From: Phytoseiulus persimilis
Lineage: Eukaryota > Arthropoda > Arachnida > Mesostigmata > Phytoseiidae
NCBI GenBank assembly: GCA_037576195.1
Contig: CM075103.1
Coordinates: 19,406,001-19,470,000, forward strand
Reading direction: 5' to 3'
Length of the DNA stretch: 64,000 nucleotides
Positions 1-9,597 of the stretch are shown here, one piece after another. Both the position numbers and the translations under genes were made by a program. Each line of letters opens with the position of its first letter. Position 1 is the stretch's first letter. The notes under the pieces were generated by a model. That model was not told where the DNA came from and did not search any database. It saw nothing but the letters and a program-made list of their open reading frames with translations.

Positions 1-554
1 TTCGGCGCTGTAGCTCCACTGGTTCCCGAGATATGAGCATTTTGAGTTTTCAAAGGAGGGTTTCAAATCGAGACCCTTTCTGAGAAAAGCGAGGTTCGGA
101 GGCTTGGCCGAGAACAGTGCGGCCGTCGGACCTGGCGAGAGCCCCCAATCCAGGAAACGAGAAACTCTGAAAACACCATATTCGCCGAAGAACCACTCGG
201 TGAAGGGCAGAGATCGCCCTTTCTTGTGAATGATAGCTCTCTCTTTTCGCGGTGAGTTGAGTACAAAAGGCCGCGACGCAAGCCTCTTCGACACTAGGTT
301 TGTGGAAGCCGCTACTGGTGGTTGCCTGTGAAGACGTCTCGGTTCTCGTTCTTGCGAAACTCCGAATTCCGATACTTCTCGATCAGTTCTGCGTTTCGTT
401 CGAGCACGAAACTGATCAGAGTCTCGTTCCCTGCAGGAAACGTCAGAGTGTTTCTCGGAGCAGCATTTCACCTCCTTCAACTTCAACGCTCGAAGGTTGG
501 GTCAGTTGTATTGAAGAGCCCAACTGAATCATTCCAAGCCCCCCCCCCGACGAC

Positions 555-731
555 ATGGTCAGTAGCTCCAAGTTCGTCGAACGACGGCCGATGCGCATCA
601 GTGTGCAGAAGTTCACCGAAGCCGAAAAGGCTCGAGAGGCGCAGCGACGAGCCGCGAAGCAGAAAGCCAGCGAACGACAGCCAGAGGCTGCTGCTCAACA
701 GAAAGCGCCGGACGATTCGTCTGAAAAATAG
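555..731 (+). CDS. Possible small charged protein, 58 aa
   Basis: This is a short open frame from an ATG to TAG, shorter than most ORF cut-offs. It encodes 58 residues very rich in Ala, Lys, Glu, Gln and Arg after an N-terminal MVSSSKFVERR stretch, and would form a charged helix. I do not recognise a family. A strong GTGAGT splice donor follows about 80 bp downstream in another frame, so this could be part of a longer spliced gene or just a chance frame. No function can be assigned. Confidence 0.22.
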   Translation: MVSSSKFVERRPMRISVQKFTEAEKAREAQRRAAKQKASERQPEAAAQQKAPDDSSEK

Positions 732-1775
732 TAGTGCCTGTAGCTCCCGAAGGCGCCATCGAGAACAATGACCTCATGAAGGACTGGAACGAGTTCATCT
801 TTCAACCGTATAATAACGTGAGTCTTGAGTGGACTGTACATCGATTTGACGTCATGGATAGCACCTGTCGTCATCGCCTCCCGAAAGCTGCCAAACTGGA
901 GCATATTTTCAACACGCTTCAAACGCTCTGGGCTCCGTAGCTCAAGTGCTCGAGGGGCAGCGCTGAACTCATCTTGGTCTACGGAAATCAAATCCGGTCT
1001 ACTATCAGAAGCAGAGTCGACATTCAAACTGAGAGAAAATAATAAAAAGAGTTAGCAATCACAATATGATGATTTTTCCTTCAAAAACGATCACCACGGC
1101 AGGACTCTGAAGTAGGCGTGAAGTGCCGCCGAGCAAAAATGTCCATGATCCGAATTCGACGGTACGGGGCCGGATTCTCGTCAGAAATATCAACGTTCCC
1201 GTCCGCAGTGAACAGTCATGGACCGCGCACAGCGTTGACTGCGAAAGGCCAGAGAGTTTTCTCGAACGGGACGAAGGGGTGACGAACTTTTCTCGATACA
1301 ATATCGGGGGGATTTTATGGGGGAGAAATCGTATTTGATTCCTGAGTGTCGGTTTCCAGGGATCCATAGACGATGAGTTTCTGCTTCAACGTGAGCGGTC
1401 AGTCGGCATCTATCAAAATCGGTCGAGAATCCGTCTGCTATCGAGTCCATCAGGACTTCCTCCTCATCTCGACCCCAAGGTTTCGCATTGGTGAACTGGT
1501 CAACAACCACAGGGTAGGCTGGTAGTTCCCGGATAGGTTCCAGGAACCGAGTTGTTACGATTCGTGTGATACACATCGACGACGAATTCATTGTATCGCC
1601 CTTGCCCTAGGTAAAGCGGTGTCGAAAGAGCTGTTCTCTCTGCGAACAGTCGCCAATCACTCTTTAATCTTCCCATGGGTGTCTCTGAATTGGAACCATC
1701 CGGGAAATATTTCGCGAGCTACCACGGATAGAACAGCCGTATAGCAGTGATGAATATGTTCTATTGACGCAGAAG

Positions 1776-1917
1776 TTAGGCTGCTTCACAATGTCCATCT
1801 AGGAAGCTCGCCCCTCGGGGAGGAAGCGAACTATTGGGAGCGGCTGTAGAAAAACCACCGGTCTGTCCCAGCCGCAGCCTTTCAATCCGCTCCTGGGCAT
1901 AGGGATCGAGGGAAAGC
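1776..1917 (-). CDS. Possible terminal exon of an unknown minus-strand gene
   Basis: Reading the minus strand, an acceptor (TTATTTGTTGAG) is followed by a 47-codon open frame ending in TAA, with a low-complexity Gly/Ser/Pro tail. The exon would enter in phase 2. Upstream at about 2000-2110 another minus-strand stretch reads KILETYNAAAGVTPAHAAS and can be joined in phase through a weak GTGCTT donor. I do not recognise the protein. The splice evidence is modest. Confidence 0.22.
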
Positions 1918-3246
1918 CTCAACAAATAAGAAGAATAAATATGCCGGAGAAAGCTAAAGAATGAGAATACGGTTAAAGTGTGCGACTCTCGATACGACCT
2001 CGCGTTGGCGTGACGCTCAGAGGAAGCACATGGATGCGGCATGAGCAGGCGTGACCCCGGCCGCCGCGTTGTAGGTTTCGAGAATCTTCTGCTCATCCTC
2101 TCCGAGATTACGAGCGCCGCTCGATCCAGACGAGTGGGACCTCGCTCCGGTTCTGTTGCTCAAGATTGGAGAGCTTGCCAAGAGCCGATTAACGCGGAAA
2201 CTCGTTACAGCGAAAGCTTATCATTACGGCAATCCGGTGATGAGTTTTCCTGAGGATTCCTGGACATGTTGTTCCCGATGAGAGGGAAGCCGGACAACGA
2301 TTCCCTTTTGCCCCACTCAGCAAAGTTCAGACGTATAGATTCAGGCAAGAAGTCTCAGAATATGTGAGGAGATCCTCAGTGCGCCGAGACAAGGCAGGCG
2401 AGTTTGATGTGGCGCGACGTGAATCGCATGGAAAATGATGTCTCGAAACCACTGACAGTTCTGGGTTCCAATGAGCCATTGTCACAGTGGGGAACAAACA
2501 GGCATCTCTGTACAGGTGACTGGGTTTCTCACACGGAGCTCACCCCTCCGCTCGACTCCCCTGTGGAAATCCCGTTCCACAGTGAGTCCGAGCTTCTCAA
2601 CTATGAGTAGAAGGGCTCCATCAAAAATGCATGCGGCAAGTGTCACGGCGGTCTCGAAGTGCAATCGCCCGCTAAACTTCGTATTCGGAGCCAAACGCCG
2701 AAGAGGTGAGAGGAACAACTGATTATTGTTGTGAGTGCCGGCGCCGATGGATCCAATAAGTGAATTCCCCAAGGATCAGGACGATGGAAGGTTTCAGCAG
2801 GACCGTCTTGTTCCGAATGACTCCCAGAACAACTCTAGGATGATGACGTCAATGCTGTTAAGCTACGTTCTTGTGAAGTATCGGACCTGACTTGTTGATT
2901 CTCGGAAAACCTTAGCTCCACCCGTGGTTTTGCACTCCCTATCGTCCGAACCGCTCATCTATCAGCCGCTCCCGTACAGGACATGATGCTGAACTGCTGC
3001 GAAAATTGCAGAACCAAACCGGGAAAGACGGTCCACCGCGCCAAGTTACAACTTGCGAGCCGATGGCGCCGTGGAACCGAGTAAATGGTAACAGGTTCCT
3101 GGGGGAAAATTTTGGAACGGGACTTCGAGGAAAAAGCTACGCGGTGGATGGGAAGACGGTCCAGGCTCCGAAAATAGGTACTCGGACCGGAAAAACTGCC
3201 TGAATTGGTGAAGACACCGAGGTAGAACCGACATTCAGAGGCCGAA

Positions 3247-3711
3247 AATCGAAACGAATTTTCTCGCCCCGTACTCTCGACCTTGGTCCAGTCCTAGCAG
3301 CTGATTCCTTAACTCTGACGTATAGATGGAGAATTGTTCAGTGCTGAGTGGACAGCCTCGTTTTACACCTCCAGAGGAGAACAGCCAACCGGAGTCGATG
3401 TTATCTCACACAAGCTTTTCTTTGTTGTCCAGGTAGAGTCGTCTCAGAAGGTCTACATCATCTCCGACGAGTATTCCTCATGGTTCGTTTCTGTCCCTTA
3501 TGTCGAACGATGGCGAGGGATCGAGGGTACAGGCAACCGGGCCTTGTTCCCTTTTGTGAAACGATTCCATGACCGACGTGAGAATGAAGAGATTGTCGTC
3601 TCCACGCCTCCCCGGTCTAAATCCGCGCTGGGATTCCTCCAGATCCCCTTTATCCTCTTTCCACTCCGAAACACTCGCTGGAACGAGATGTCTGTTCATC
3701 CTTATCATTGA
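3247..3711 (-). pseudogene. Non-LTR retrotransposon reverse transcriptase fragment
   Basis: The minus strand encodes a recognisable reverse transcriptase core with at least two in-frame stops. In order it shows GFRPGRRGDDNLFIL (the QxGFRPGRS-type motif 2a), a degenerate TLDPSPSFD in place of the LDxxxAFD catalytic block, LLRRLYLDNKE, and GGVKRGCPLSTEQFSIY (the GVxQGCxLSPxLF block). These are the hallmarks of LINE-type RTs. The downstream xADD block, the endonuclease and the RNase H are not visible, so it is a short dead copy. All parts lie in one frame, interrupted only by stops, which indicates old point-mutation decay rather than rearrangement. Confidence 0.72.
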
Positions 3712-4985
3712 ACAGCCGCGGATTCTCTGAGGTTTTGCTCAGTGTCACCATCTCTGAAGACGGTTAGCAAGCTCTGCGCCGTTCACTCAGCATTTAGTTT
3801 GGGGCAATGGTTCGATTGCTACCCAGGACTTCCGTTGGTTGACTTTTCCATGCGATATATGTATGTAGTGGCACATCAGTCTGGCAGTTCCTTGTCTCAG
3901 CGCAATGAGGATCACCTCACATATTCTGGGATCTCACGCCTGAATCTCTCCGTGCACGTCTATCCTCACTTGCCGCTAGGCAGCGCGGTATCGTTGTTCA
4001 GCTTCCCTCTCATCAAGAACACTATGTCTACGAATCCCGTTCCCATGGTCTGTACCCATCACCGGGAGAACTCATTACGGGCTTTACGCGATGATGAGCT
4101 TTCGCTGTAACGAGTTTGCGCGGTGATCGGCTCTTGGCAGGCGCTCCAATCTTGTTGGAAAACATAGGCTCGACCTTTCCGAAGTTAGATCAGACGCCCG
4201 GTCTCAACGCCCTGCGGACTCTCGCTTCCTCGAGCAGACAGCGATCTGCACTATCAGACATCATTTTCTGGAGTACGGAGAATGAATTCGTGGACAATTT
4301 TTGTGCGGAAAAAGAATTTCCTTTCGAGAATGGCTCGGGAATCGATTTCTCGGCCCCCCTGATTCGAGGCAGATGTTTGTGGGGTCGATCAGACCATAAT
4401 TTTGTGGTTCCGCGGGGGATCTAAGTAGACCCCGGTAATGGGGTTTTGCGGTGATGGGTTCCCGCAGTAATGAGCTCTAGCTAATGTGTATGGCCCCGCT
4501 TTTGTTATAGAAATATCAAACAAATCAGCCACTAATTACCAGCAGGTCCGCTTGATTGGAGCCTTAGCTCAACCACTCCGAACCACTCCAGATCTGACGC
4601 CGGGCTTCAGCGCCCTGCTGGTGTTCGTCTGATCAAGCAGCACGCAAGCTTGAGTGTCTGAGGTGCGAGCAATCCCCGGAGAGCTCGGAACTCTTGCCCA
4701 TCGAGACCCGTTAGTCTTATAAGACTCGTGATTATTGAGCCCCGCACTCCAGTTCTCTTCCAAAGTTTGCTCGTGCAAGTTCGCTGTCGTCGGAAAAGCA
4801 TAAAACTGAACATCGTGCAGACTGCTCTGAGCTTCCACCTCTAACACAGTCTTCACGACTAAATTCCGATTACAGTTCTGTTGGAGTTACCAGCGAAGGT
4901 TAGAGGACTGAAGGTTCATAACGGATTCCGTGTAGCTGATCGCAGATGAACGCAAACAGAGGCACAGCAGGAATTCGCAAGGATC

Positions 4986-4999
4986 GATCTCGCTTGCAG
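4986..4999 (+). other. Putative 3' splice site in the 5'UTR of the first FAR gene
   Basis: The sequence ends CTCGCTTGCAG and sits 12 bp before the chosen ATG. The same block (TCGATCTCGCTTGCAG) precedes the ATG of the second FAR copy at 39131. A pyrimidine-rich stretch ending in CAG conserved in both copies reads as a 3' splice acceptor of a 5'UTR intron. That would make the in-frame ATG further upstream (4946) irrelevant. This is inference from conservation. Confidence 0.4.
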
Positions 5000-5011
5000 A
5001 GCAGCTCTGAA

Positions 5012-6511
5012 ATGGCCGGATACGTGAGCGTGGGCGAGTTCTACGCCGGGAAAACTCTGTTCATAACCGGATGCACGGGATTCGTTGGGAAAGCTCTCCT
5101 CGAGAAGACTCTGCGTTCATGCCCCAACGTGACCGCCGTCTACGTCCTTGGTCGCGGGAAGCGCGGCAAGACGCTCGAGCAGCGATTCGATGAGATTTTT
5201 GGGAGTGCACTCTTCGATAAACTGCAGAGCGAGTCGCCGGATGTTTTCAGCAAGGTGAAGTACGTCAATGGAGACATGCTGCTCGATGGACTCGGGCTCA
5301 ACGAGGAGGACCTCAGGACGCTTCAGGAGCAGGTGAACATCGTTGTGCACTCAGCGGCGTCGGTTCGATTCGATGCTCCCCTCCGTGATGCGGTCAACAT
5401 GAATCTGGTAGGGACGAAGAAGCTGCTCGAGATCGCGCGCTCGTTCAGGCGACTCGAGGTGTTCGTTCACGTTTCGACCTGCTACGCCAATTGCGACAAC
5501 GAGGTCGTCGAGGAACGCATCTACGAGTGCGAATACGACAGTGACAAGATCATGGAAATGACGGAGTGGCTGGATGACGACGCTCTGGGAGCAATCGAAG
5601 ACAAACTTCTCGGGAAAAAACCGAACACGTATACTTTCACGAAACATCTCACCGAGCTGATGATTCAGCGGTACAACGAGACGGTGCCGTTCTCGATTAC
5701 CATCGTGAGACCCTCGATCGTCGTGGCTTCGATGTCGGAACCCTTCCCGGGCTGGGTAGATAACTTCAACGGTCCAAGTGGGATGGTTTGCGCGAGCGCC
5801 TGTGGAATTCTGCGATCGATTTACTCGAATCGAGAGATGAGAACCGACCTGATCCCCGTGGATGTGGTTGTCAAAACAATCATCATCGCTGCTTGGAACG
5901 CTGGAATCTCCCAGTCGAAGGAAGTCGAGGTCTACAACTGCGCCATGGGCGATCGAGCGCCGAGCTTCACCTGGGGGGACTTCGAAAGTTTCCAACCGAA
6001 GCTGGCTGAGAAAGTTATGTTTAACAACGCCATCCGCTACCCGGCACTGGTTCTTCGAAGCAGCTGGAATCTCCATCGAGCCTCCATGTTTCTGGAGCAC
6101 TTTCTTCCCTTCTACATCGGGAACACGCTGTGCAAACTGTTCGGCAAAGATCTCAAATTGATGAAGATCTACGAGAAGCTCGAAGCAACGCAGTCCGCCC
6201 TAACATTCTTCACCACACATCAGTGGACCTTCAGAACGGAGAAGCTGGAGCAGCTCGCAGAGTCACTGGACGAGCAAGACAGTCAAGAATTCGACATCGA
6301 CGTGAGCTCCCTGGTTTGGGATGAGTTTCTGCTAGACTACGTCACTGGAATCCGTGACTTCGTTCTGAAAGAAACTGAGAAGACACCGCCCGCATCGTTG
6401 AGGACACTTTACATCTTTGAGCACGTTCAACGAGCCGCTCTCGTGTTCTCCCTCTACAAACTAGTCGGCTTTGGGAGTATCGTCTCAGATGTCTTGGATA
6501 CATTCAATTAG
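5012..6511 (+). CDS. Fatty acyl-CoA reductase, copy 1
   Basis: This is a 499-residue NAD(P)H-dependent fatty acyl-CoA reductase, the enzyme family that reduces long-chain acyl-CoA to fatty alcohol for waxes, cuticular lipids or ether lipids, usually on ER or peroxisome membranes. The Rossmann nucleotide-binding motif TGCTGFVGKALLEK is at about residues 19-32. HSAASVRFDAPL follows at 113-124, and the short-chain-dehydrogenase active pair is Y207 and K211 in YTFTKHL. IVRPSIV is at 231-237. The C-terminal sterile/FAR_C domain ends in a hydrophobic segment around RAALVFSLYKLVGFGSIV, suggesting membrane attachment. An in-frame ATG lies 22 codons upstream, but I chose the ATG of MAGYVSV because the second copy has no ATG there and both then give exactly 499 residues. 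The coding part has no introns. Length and motifs are complete. Confidence 0.94.
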   Translation: MAGYVSVGEFYAGKTLFITGCTGFVGKALLEKTLRSCPNVTAVYVLGRGKRGKTLEQRFDEIFGSALFDKLQSESPDVFSKVKYVNGDMLLDGLGLNEEDLRTLQEQVNIVVHSAASVRFDAPLRDAVNMNLVGTKKLLEIARSFRRLEVFVHVSTCYANCDNEVVEERIYECEYDSDKIMEMTEWLDDDALGAIEDKLLGKKPNTYTFTKHLTELMIQRYNETVPFSITIVRPSIVVASMSEPFPGWVDNFNGPSGMVCASACGILRSIYSNREMRTDLIPVDVVVKTIIIAAWNAGISQSKEVEVYNCAMGDRAPSFTWGDFESFQPKLAEKVMFNNAIRYPALVLRSSWNLHRASMFLEHFLPFYIGNTLCKLFGKDLKLMKIYEKLEATQSALTFFTTHQWTFRTEKLEQLAESLDEQDSQEFDIDVSSLVWDEFLLDYVTGIRDFVLKETEKTPPASLRTLYIFEHVQRAALVFSLYKLVGFGSIVSDVLDTFN

Positions 6512-6827
6512 ACAGAGAGCCACCTTCTGTTGAAGATTCCCCGCTCGGAGAGAAATCAACACCGAGCCGAAACAGGGGCGCGTACTGCCCCTGCGAGGAA
6601 ATCGGTCTTGAATAGCCTCTCTGGTGTTTCAGAAGAGGCGGTGGAACGGTGCTGTTGTTTTCGCCAGCCCCTGTGGAAAATCTCGCGAGGCAGACAATCG
6701 TCAGAGCTCTGTCAAGATACCAGCGCCCGTTCCAGGGCCAGACCAGATGCTCAGCCGTCGTTACAACCTGGTGGCTTGCCTGAAGGAGTCTCGTGCCTCG
6801 GAGGAAAATCTATGCGCGAAGGCTGTT

Positions 6828-6833
6828 AATAAA
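6828..6833 (+). terminator. Poly(A) signal of the first FAR gene
   Basis: An AATAAA hexamer lies about 317 bp after the FAR stop codon, the first good candidate on this strand. It is followed by an A-rich stretch. Confidence 0.5.
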
Positions 6834-7318
6834 GGAAAAATTTCAAACTGAGAATGCGTTTTCCTCATTATGGAATAGAACAGATCAGCGCTTCTTGGGC
6901 GCTTCCGATGCTCTACGGCATGGTTACGCGGTCGACAGAACCGTCGCGGGTCGTGAGGAGGTTTTCTAAAAGCTGAAAAGTTCAGCCGTCTGAGGAGCCA
7001 AAAGCTCATTATCTGGAAGGTGCGAGAGGATGAAGGCTCAGAAGAGTTTCTGAATGTACGCTAGGGGGAAGATATGCGACCTTATATGGAGGACCTATAA
7101 CTGGTGTATTCATTCAAAAAAGAGGTTTTGGAAAAAAACTGCCTCATCGCTCCACGTGAACGGATTGTTGGGAAGCACTCAGAATGCTTTTGAAGTCACG
7201 ATTCAGGCTGGAATCGTTTTGATGGCTCTTATGCACTCTGTGTATGAGGCTTTTCTCAGCAAACCCATTCACCAGTCTGCGAGCTGCATCTAGGCTTTGG
7301 CAAGTTGGAGTTGTTTTC
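6834..7318. other. Intergenic, no gene seen
   Basis: This stretch lies between the first FAR gene and the Tc1 remnant. The minus-strand transposase reading breaks off at its right-hand end. I could not find the missing transposase C-terminus or a terminal inverted repeat here by eye. Confidence 0.4.
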
Positions 7319-7989
7319 TCAAACGAATGACAAGATATGATTCTCCAGTGTGTCTTCGTACATCAAGGCGTCCATTCTACGTTCGATTCTCCTCAGGATA
7401 CCGACACCATTCAGAGAGAATCCACCCCAGAGCATGATATGACCACCGCCGAATTTAGCTGTGGGTTTATGATTTCTGACCGCGTTCCTCTCCTTCTCGC
7501 CTTGTGGGCGTCGGACGTACGTTCTCCCATGGCTACCGAAGAGCTCAAATCTCGATTCGTCGGAGAAGAACACCTTTGCCCATCCGAATTCAACCGCTTG
7601 TGTTCGTTCCGCTTGCTGATCAAAGGCCTCCTCTGGCCGCAACGGCCAAGAAGGCCGACGTTCCGGAGACGGCGTGTGACTGATTCACGACCACGACTCA
7701 CATGAGCAAGATTTTCCTCCTTGAGCTCGCGCGCTATCTGCGACGCATTGGTTCTTGGGTTCATGATAGCCTTATGTTAAATCAGCTCAACTATTCTTGC
7801 TGTGGTCTTTCGAGGTCTTCCGCTTCGAGGCTCGTGTTGGAGCGAGCCTGATGAACGATACTCCTCGAGCGCTCGGTTCACCGTACTTTTGGAGGTGTTC
7901 GTCATTACAGCGATATCGAGTGATTTCTTGCCGAGTTCTGACATCCGCAGCATAATTTTCCGAACATCTAAAGACGTATGCTCTCCCAC
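7319..7989 (-). pseudogene. Broken Tc1/mariner-type transposase
   Basis: The minus strand carries a Tc1-like transposase. The N-terminal helix-turn-helix (TSKSTVNRALEEYRSSG, then SGRPRKTT, typical of the linker GRPRKTT) spans 7777-7989. A single in-frame stop follows, and the second helix-turn-helix part (NPRTNASQIARELKEE) continues in the same frame. After RRPLISKRNEHKRL a frameshift near 7600 moves to EFGWAKVFFSDESRFELFG, which contains the first catalytic Asp of the DDE triad, then GGGHIMLWGGFS. The reading ends before the second Asp and the Glu, so the catalytic core is incomplete. One stop, one frameshift and a 3' truncation make it inactive. Confidence 0.82.
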
Positions 7990-9562
7990 GATAGTGAACG
8001 CAGAACTCCGAACGTACCGTTACGACTGAGGACATTTGGAAACGTCGTCGTTCTCATCGTGAGAATTCCACTTCACACTCTGTTGTGCGTCATTAGGCAT
8101 TCGGCTTCCCTGAGGAGTGACGGGCCAAAATGCGAAGAGCACGCGATCTTGTCAGGAGGTCGATCTTGAGGTCAAGGCTGAAACGATCTTCCGTCCTCCT
8201 CACAGATCCTGAGCTAGAAACCTGTAGTCGCCGGGCGTTTGTGCAGCATCCTATCCTCCGTCTACCTTGGCACCTCCGAATTCGATCGGTCGACTTCGGG
8301 AGTTTTTCGACTGTTTTTTTTTGAGAAAAGTTAAGAAAGAAGAAATTCAATCTTTGAGCCGATTTGCGAAACTCGATTTCCTACCGATTCACGAAAATCG
8401 TCCCTTCCTTCCAGCTGTCAAACGCGAAAAAAATACCGGAATCGGATGAATTCTCACCGATATATGAGCAAAATAATAGAGAGTAAGAAAATTTCCGACT
8501 CACGATGAGCACCCTGTACACCAGAAATCTGGCAGCATCTTCTTCGGAACTCGCCCTGCAGATGCATGTTATGGAGGCGTCCGCGTTCCTAGAACATCTC
8601 GCACCAGCCTCCGCTGGAGTCTTACCGGATTTAATCTAGCGACGCTTCCCTCTGCGGCTGACGGCGTCATGGTGAGCACGTTGTTTGCGATGCACCTTTA
8701 CTAGCGTCATCGCGCTTCAAATAATGCGATACTCCCGACAGTCGAAAGACGTTCCGCCACACATAATACTTTGCAGTTGACGGACGAAACGCATTAGTTA
8801 TTTGACGTGTTCTGGTGTGAGGCTTTCGCGTTCGAGCTGCTCATCCCGGGCAATTCGTTGCGAGCGACCGGCTACCCTGCGTTTGATGGTTCGGGGTCCC
8901 TCGTCGAGAACCTGCGGCGATCAGCCGAGCAACCGTAAGCAGCGATAAAAAATTGTGTATCCTGTATCATGCGTTGTGGTGAACAGCGCTCGCTCAACTT
9001 CCCGAATATAGCTCCGGAGTTATCACTGAGACTCATGAGTTTTAACGATCGACGTAGAGATTTGCAAGGTATCAGCGGCTGCGTCTATCCCCAGTCGGCT
9101 CCCACCGTGAGCGGGAACGCGTGAGTCAGTTTGCGCGCGATCGACGAATTGTCGGAGGAATCCGGTTCGAGAATGCTCGAGACGGAGAATGAGGCGGTCA
9201 AGCTCAGTCAAACCCGGCTGTGGATGATCTCTCAGAACCGGGCCTCCCCCTGCCGATATTGTGACGACTACTCATGGTCCGCGGATATGGAAGGCCCATT
9301 AATCCGCGTTTACGCGGAGAGGCAAAGAGGCCTTGTAGCAGATTCAAAAGGTATTTGAGCAACCGCGAAGCTGCGCCGGGGAAATCTGCTTCGAGCTAGT
9401 GGCGAATTGGATCGCTGTGACACGGAGATCATGACCCCGCATCAGACCCTTCCGCTCTTGGAAGAAAGCGTCTAACGAACGAGTCGGTAGTGAAGTGAGA
9501 TTTACTTGGCTTCTGCATCATGGCTGATAAGTACAAGGCAGGAGACGCTTTGCTCGCGAGAC
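7990..9562. other. Intergenic region upstream of the ankyrin gene
   Basis: I see no convincing gene. A 44-codon open frame starting at an ATG (8505-8639) reads MSTLYTRNLAASSSELALQ but has no family match and could be chance. Around 9300 short inverted CGCGG/CCGCG words occur near 'ccgcggatatgg' and 'cgcgtttacgcgg'. The promoter of the ankyrin gene should lie in the last part of this stretch, but I see no clear TATA box. Confidence 0.35.
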
Positions 9563-9597
9563 ATGGAGGCGCGAACACCGATGTGTACGGAAGATAA
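9520..9597 (+). other. Upstream ORF or alternative N-terminus of the ankyrin gene
   Basis: An ATG in strong context (A at -3, G at +4) opens a 25-codon frame overlapping the start of the ankyrin ORF in another frame. Its end reads ALLARHGGANTDVYGR, which resembles the end of an ankyrin repeat (LLxxHGANxD). It could be a regulatory uORF, the remains of a first repeat cut off by a frameshift, or a first exon whose donor I cannot identify. No good GT donor is visible before the stop. Confidence 0.3.

Larger units (their letters stand above)
1..4944. other. Intergenic region with weak exon candidates
   Basis: Apart from the reverse transcriptase remnant and two weak candidates listed separately, I see no gene here. 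Several short frames near 700-1030 and 1120-1600 read protein-like on both strands. A clean GTGAGT donor lies at 815-820 and a CTCTCAG acceptor on the minus strand ends at 1029. I could not join them into a convincing model. There are no strong repeats. A run of nine C lies near 540. Confidence 0.5.

Noticed and set aside
1123-1338. Possible glycogen-binding (CBM21-like) fragment, VRGRILVRNI ... SW
   Set aside because: The expected residues between the two motifs are missing and nothing downstream fits the family; probably accidental.
4946-5011. 22-codon N-terminal extension of the first FAR
   Set aside because: The matching region before the second copy has no ATG, and a conserved splice-acceptor-like block separates the two, so it is probably 5'UTR or intron.
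5351-6100. 249-codon minus-strand ORF within the first FAR gene
   Set aside because: It is antisense to a clear enzyme and has no homology; a similar shadow occurs antisense to the second FAR copy.
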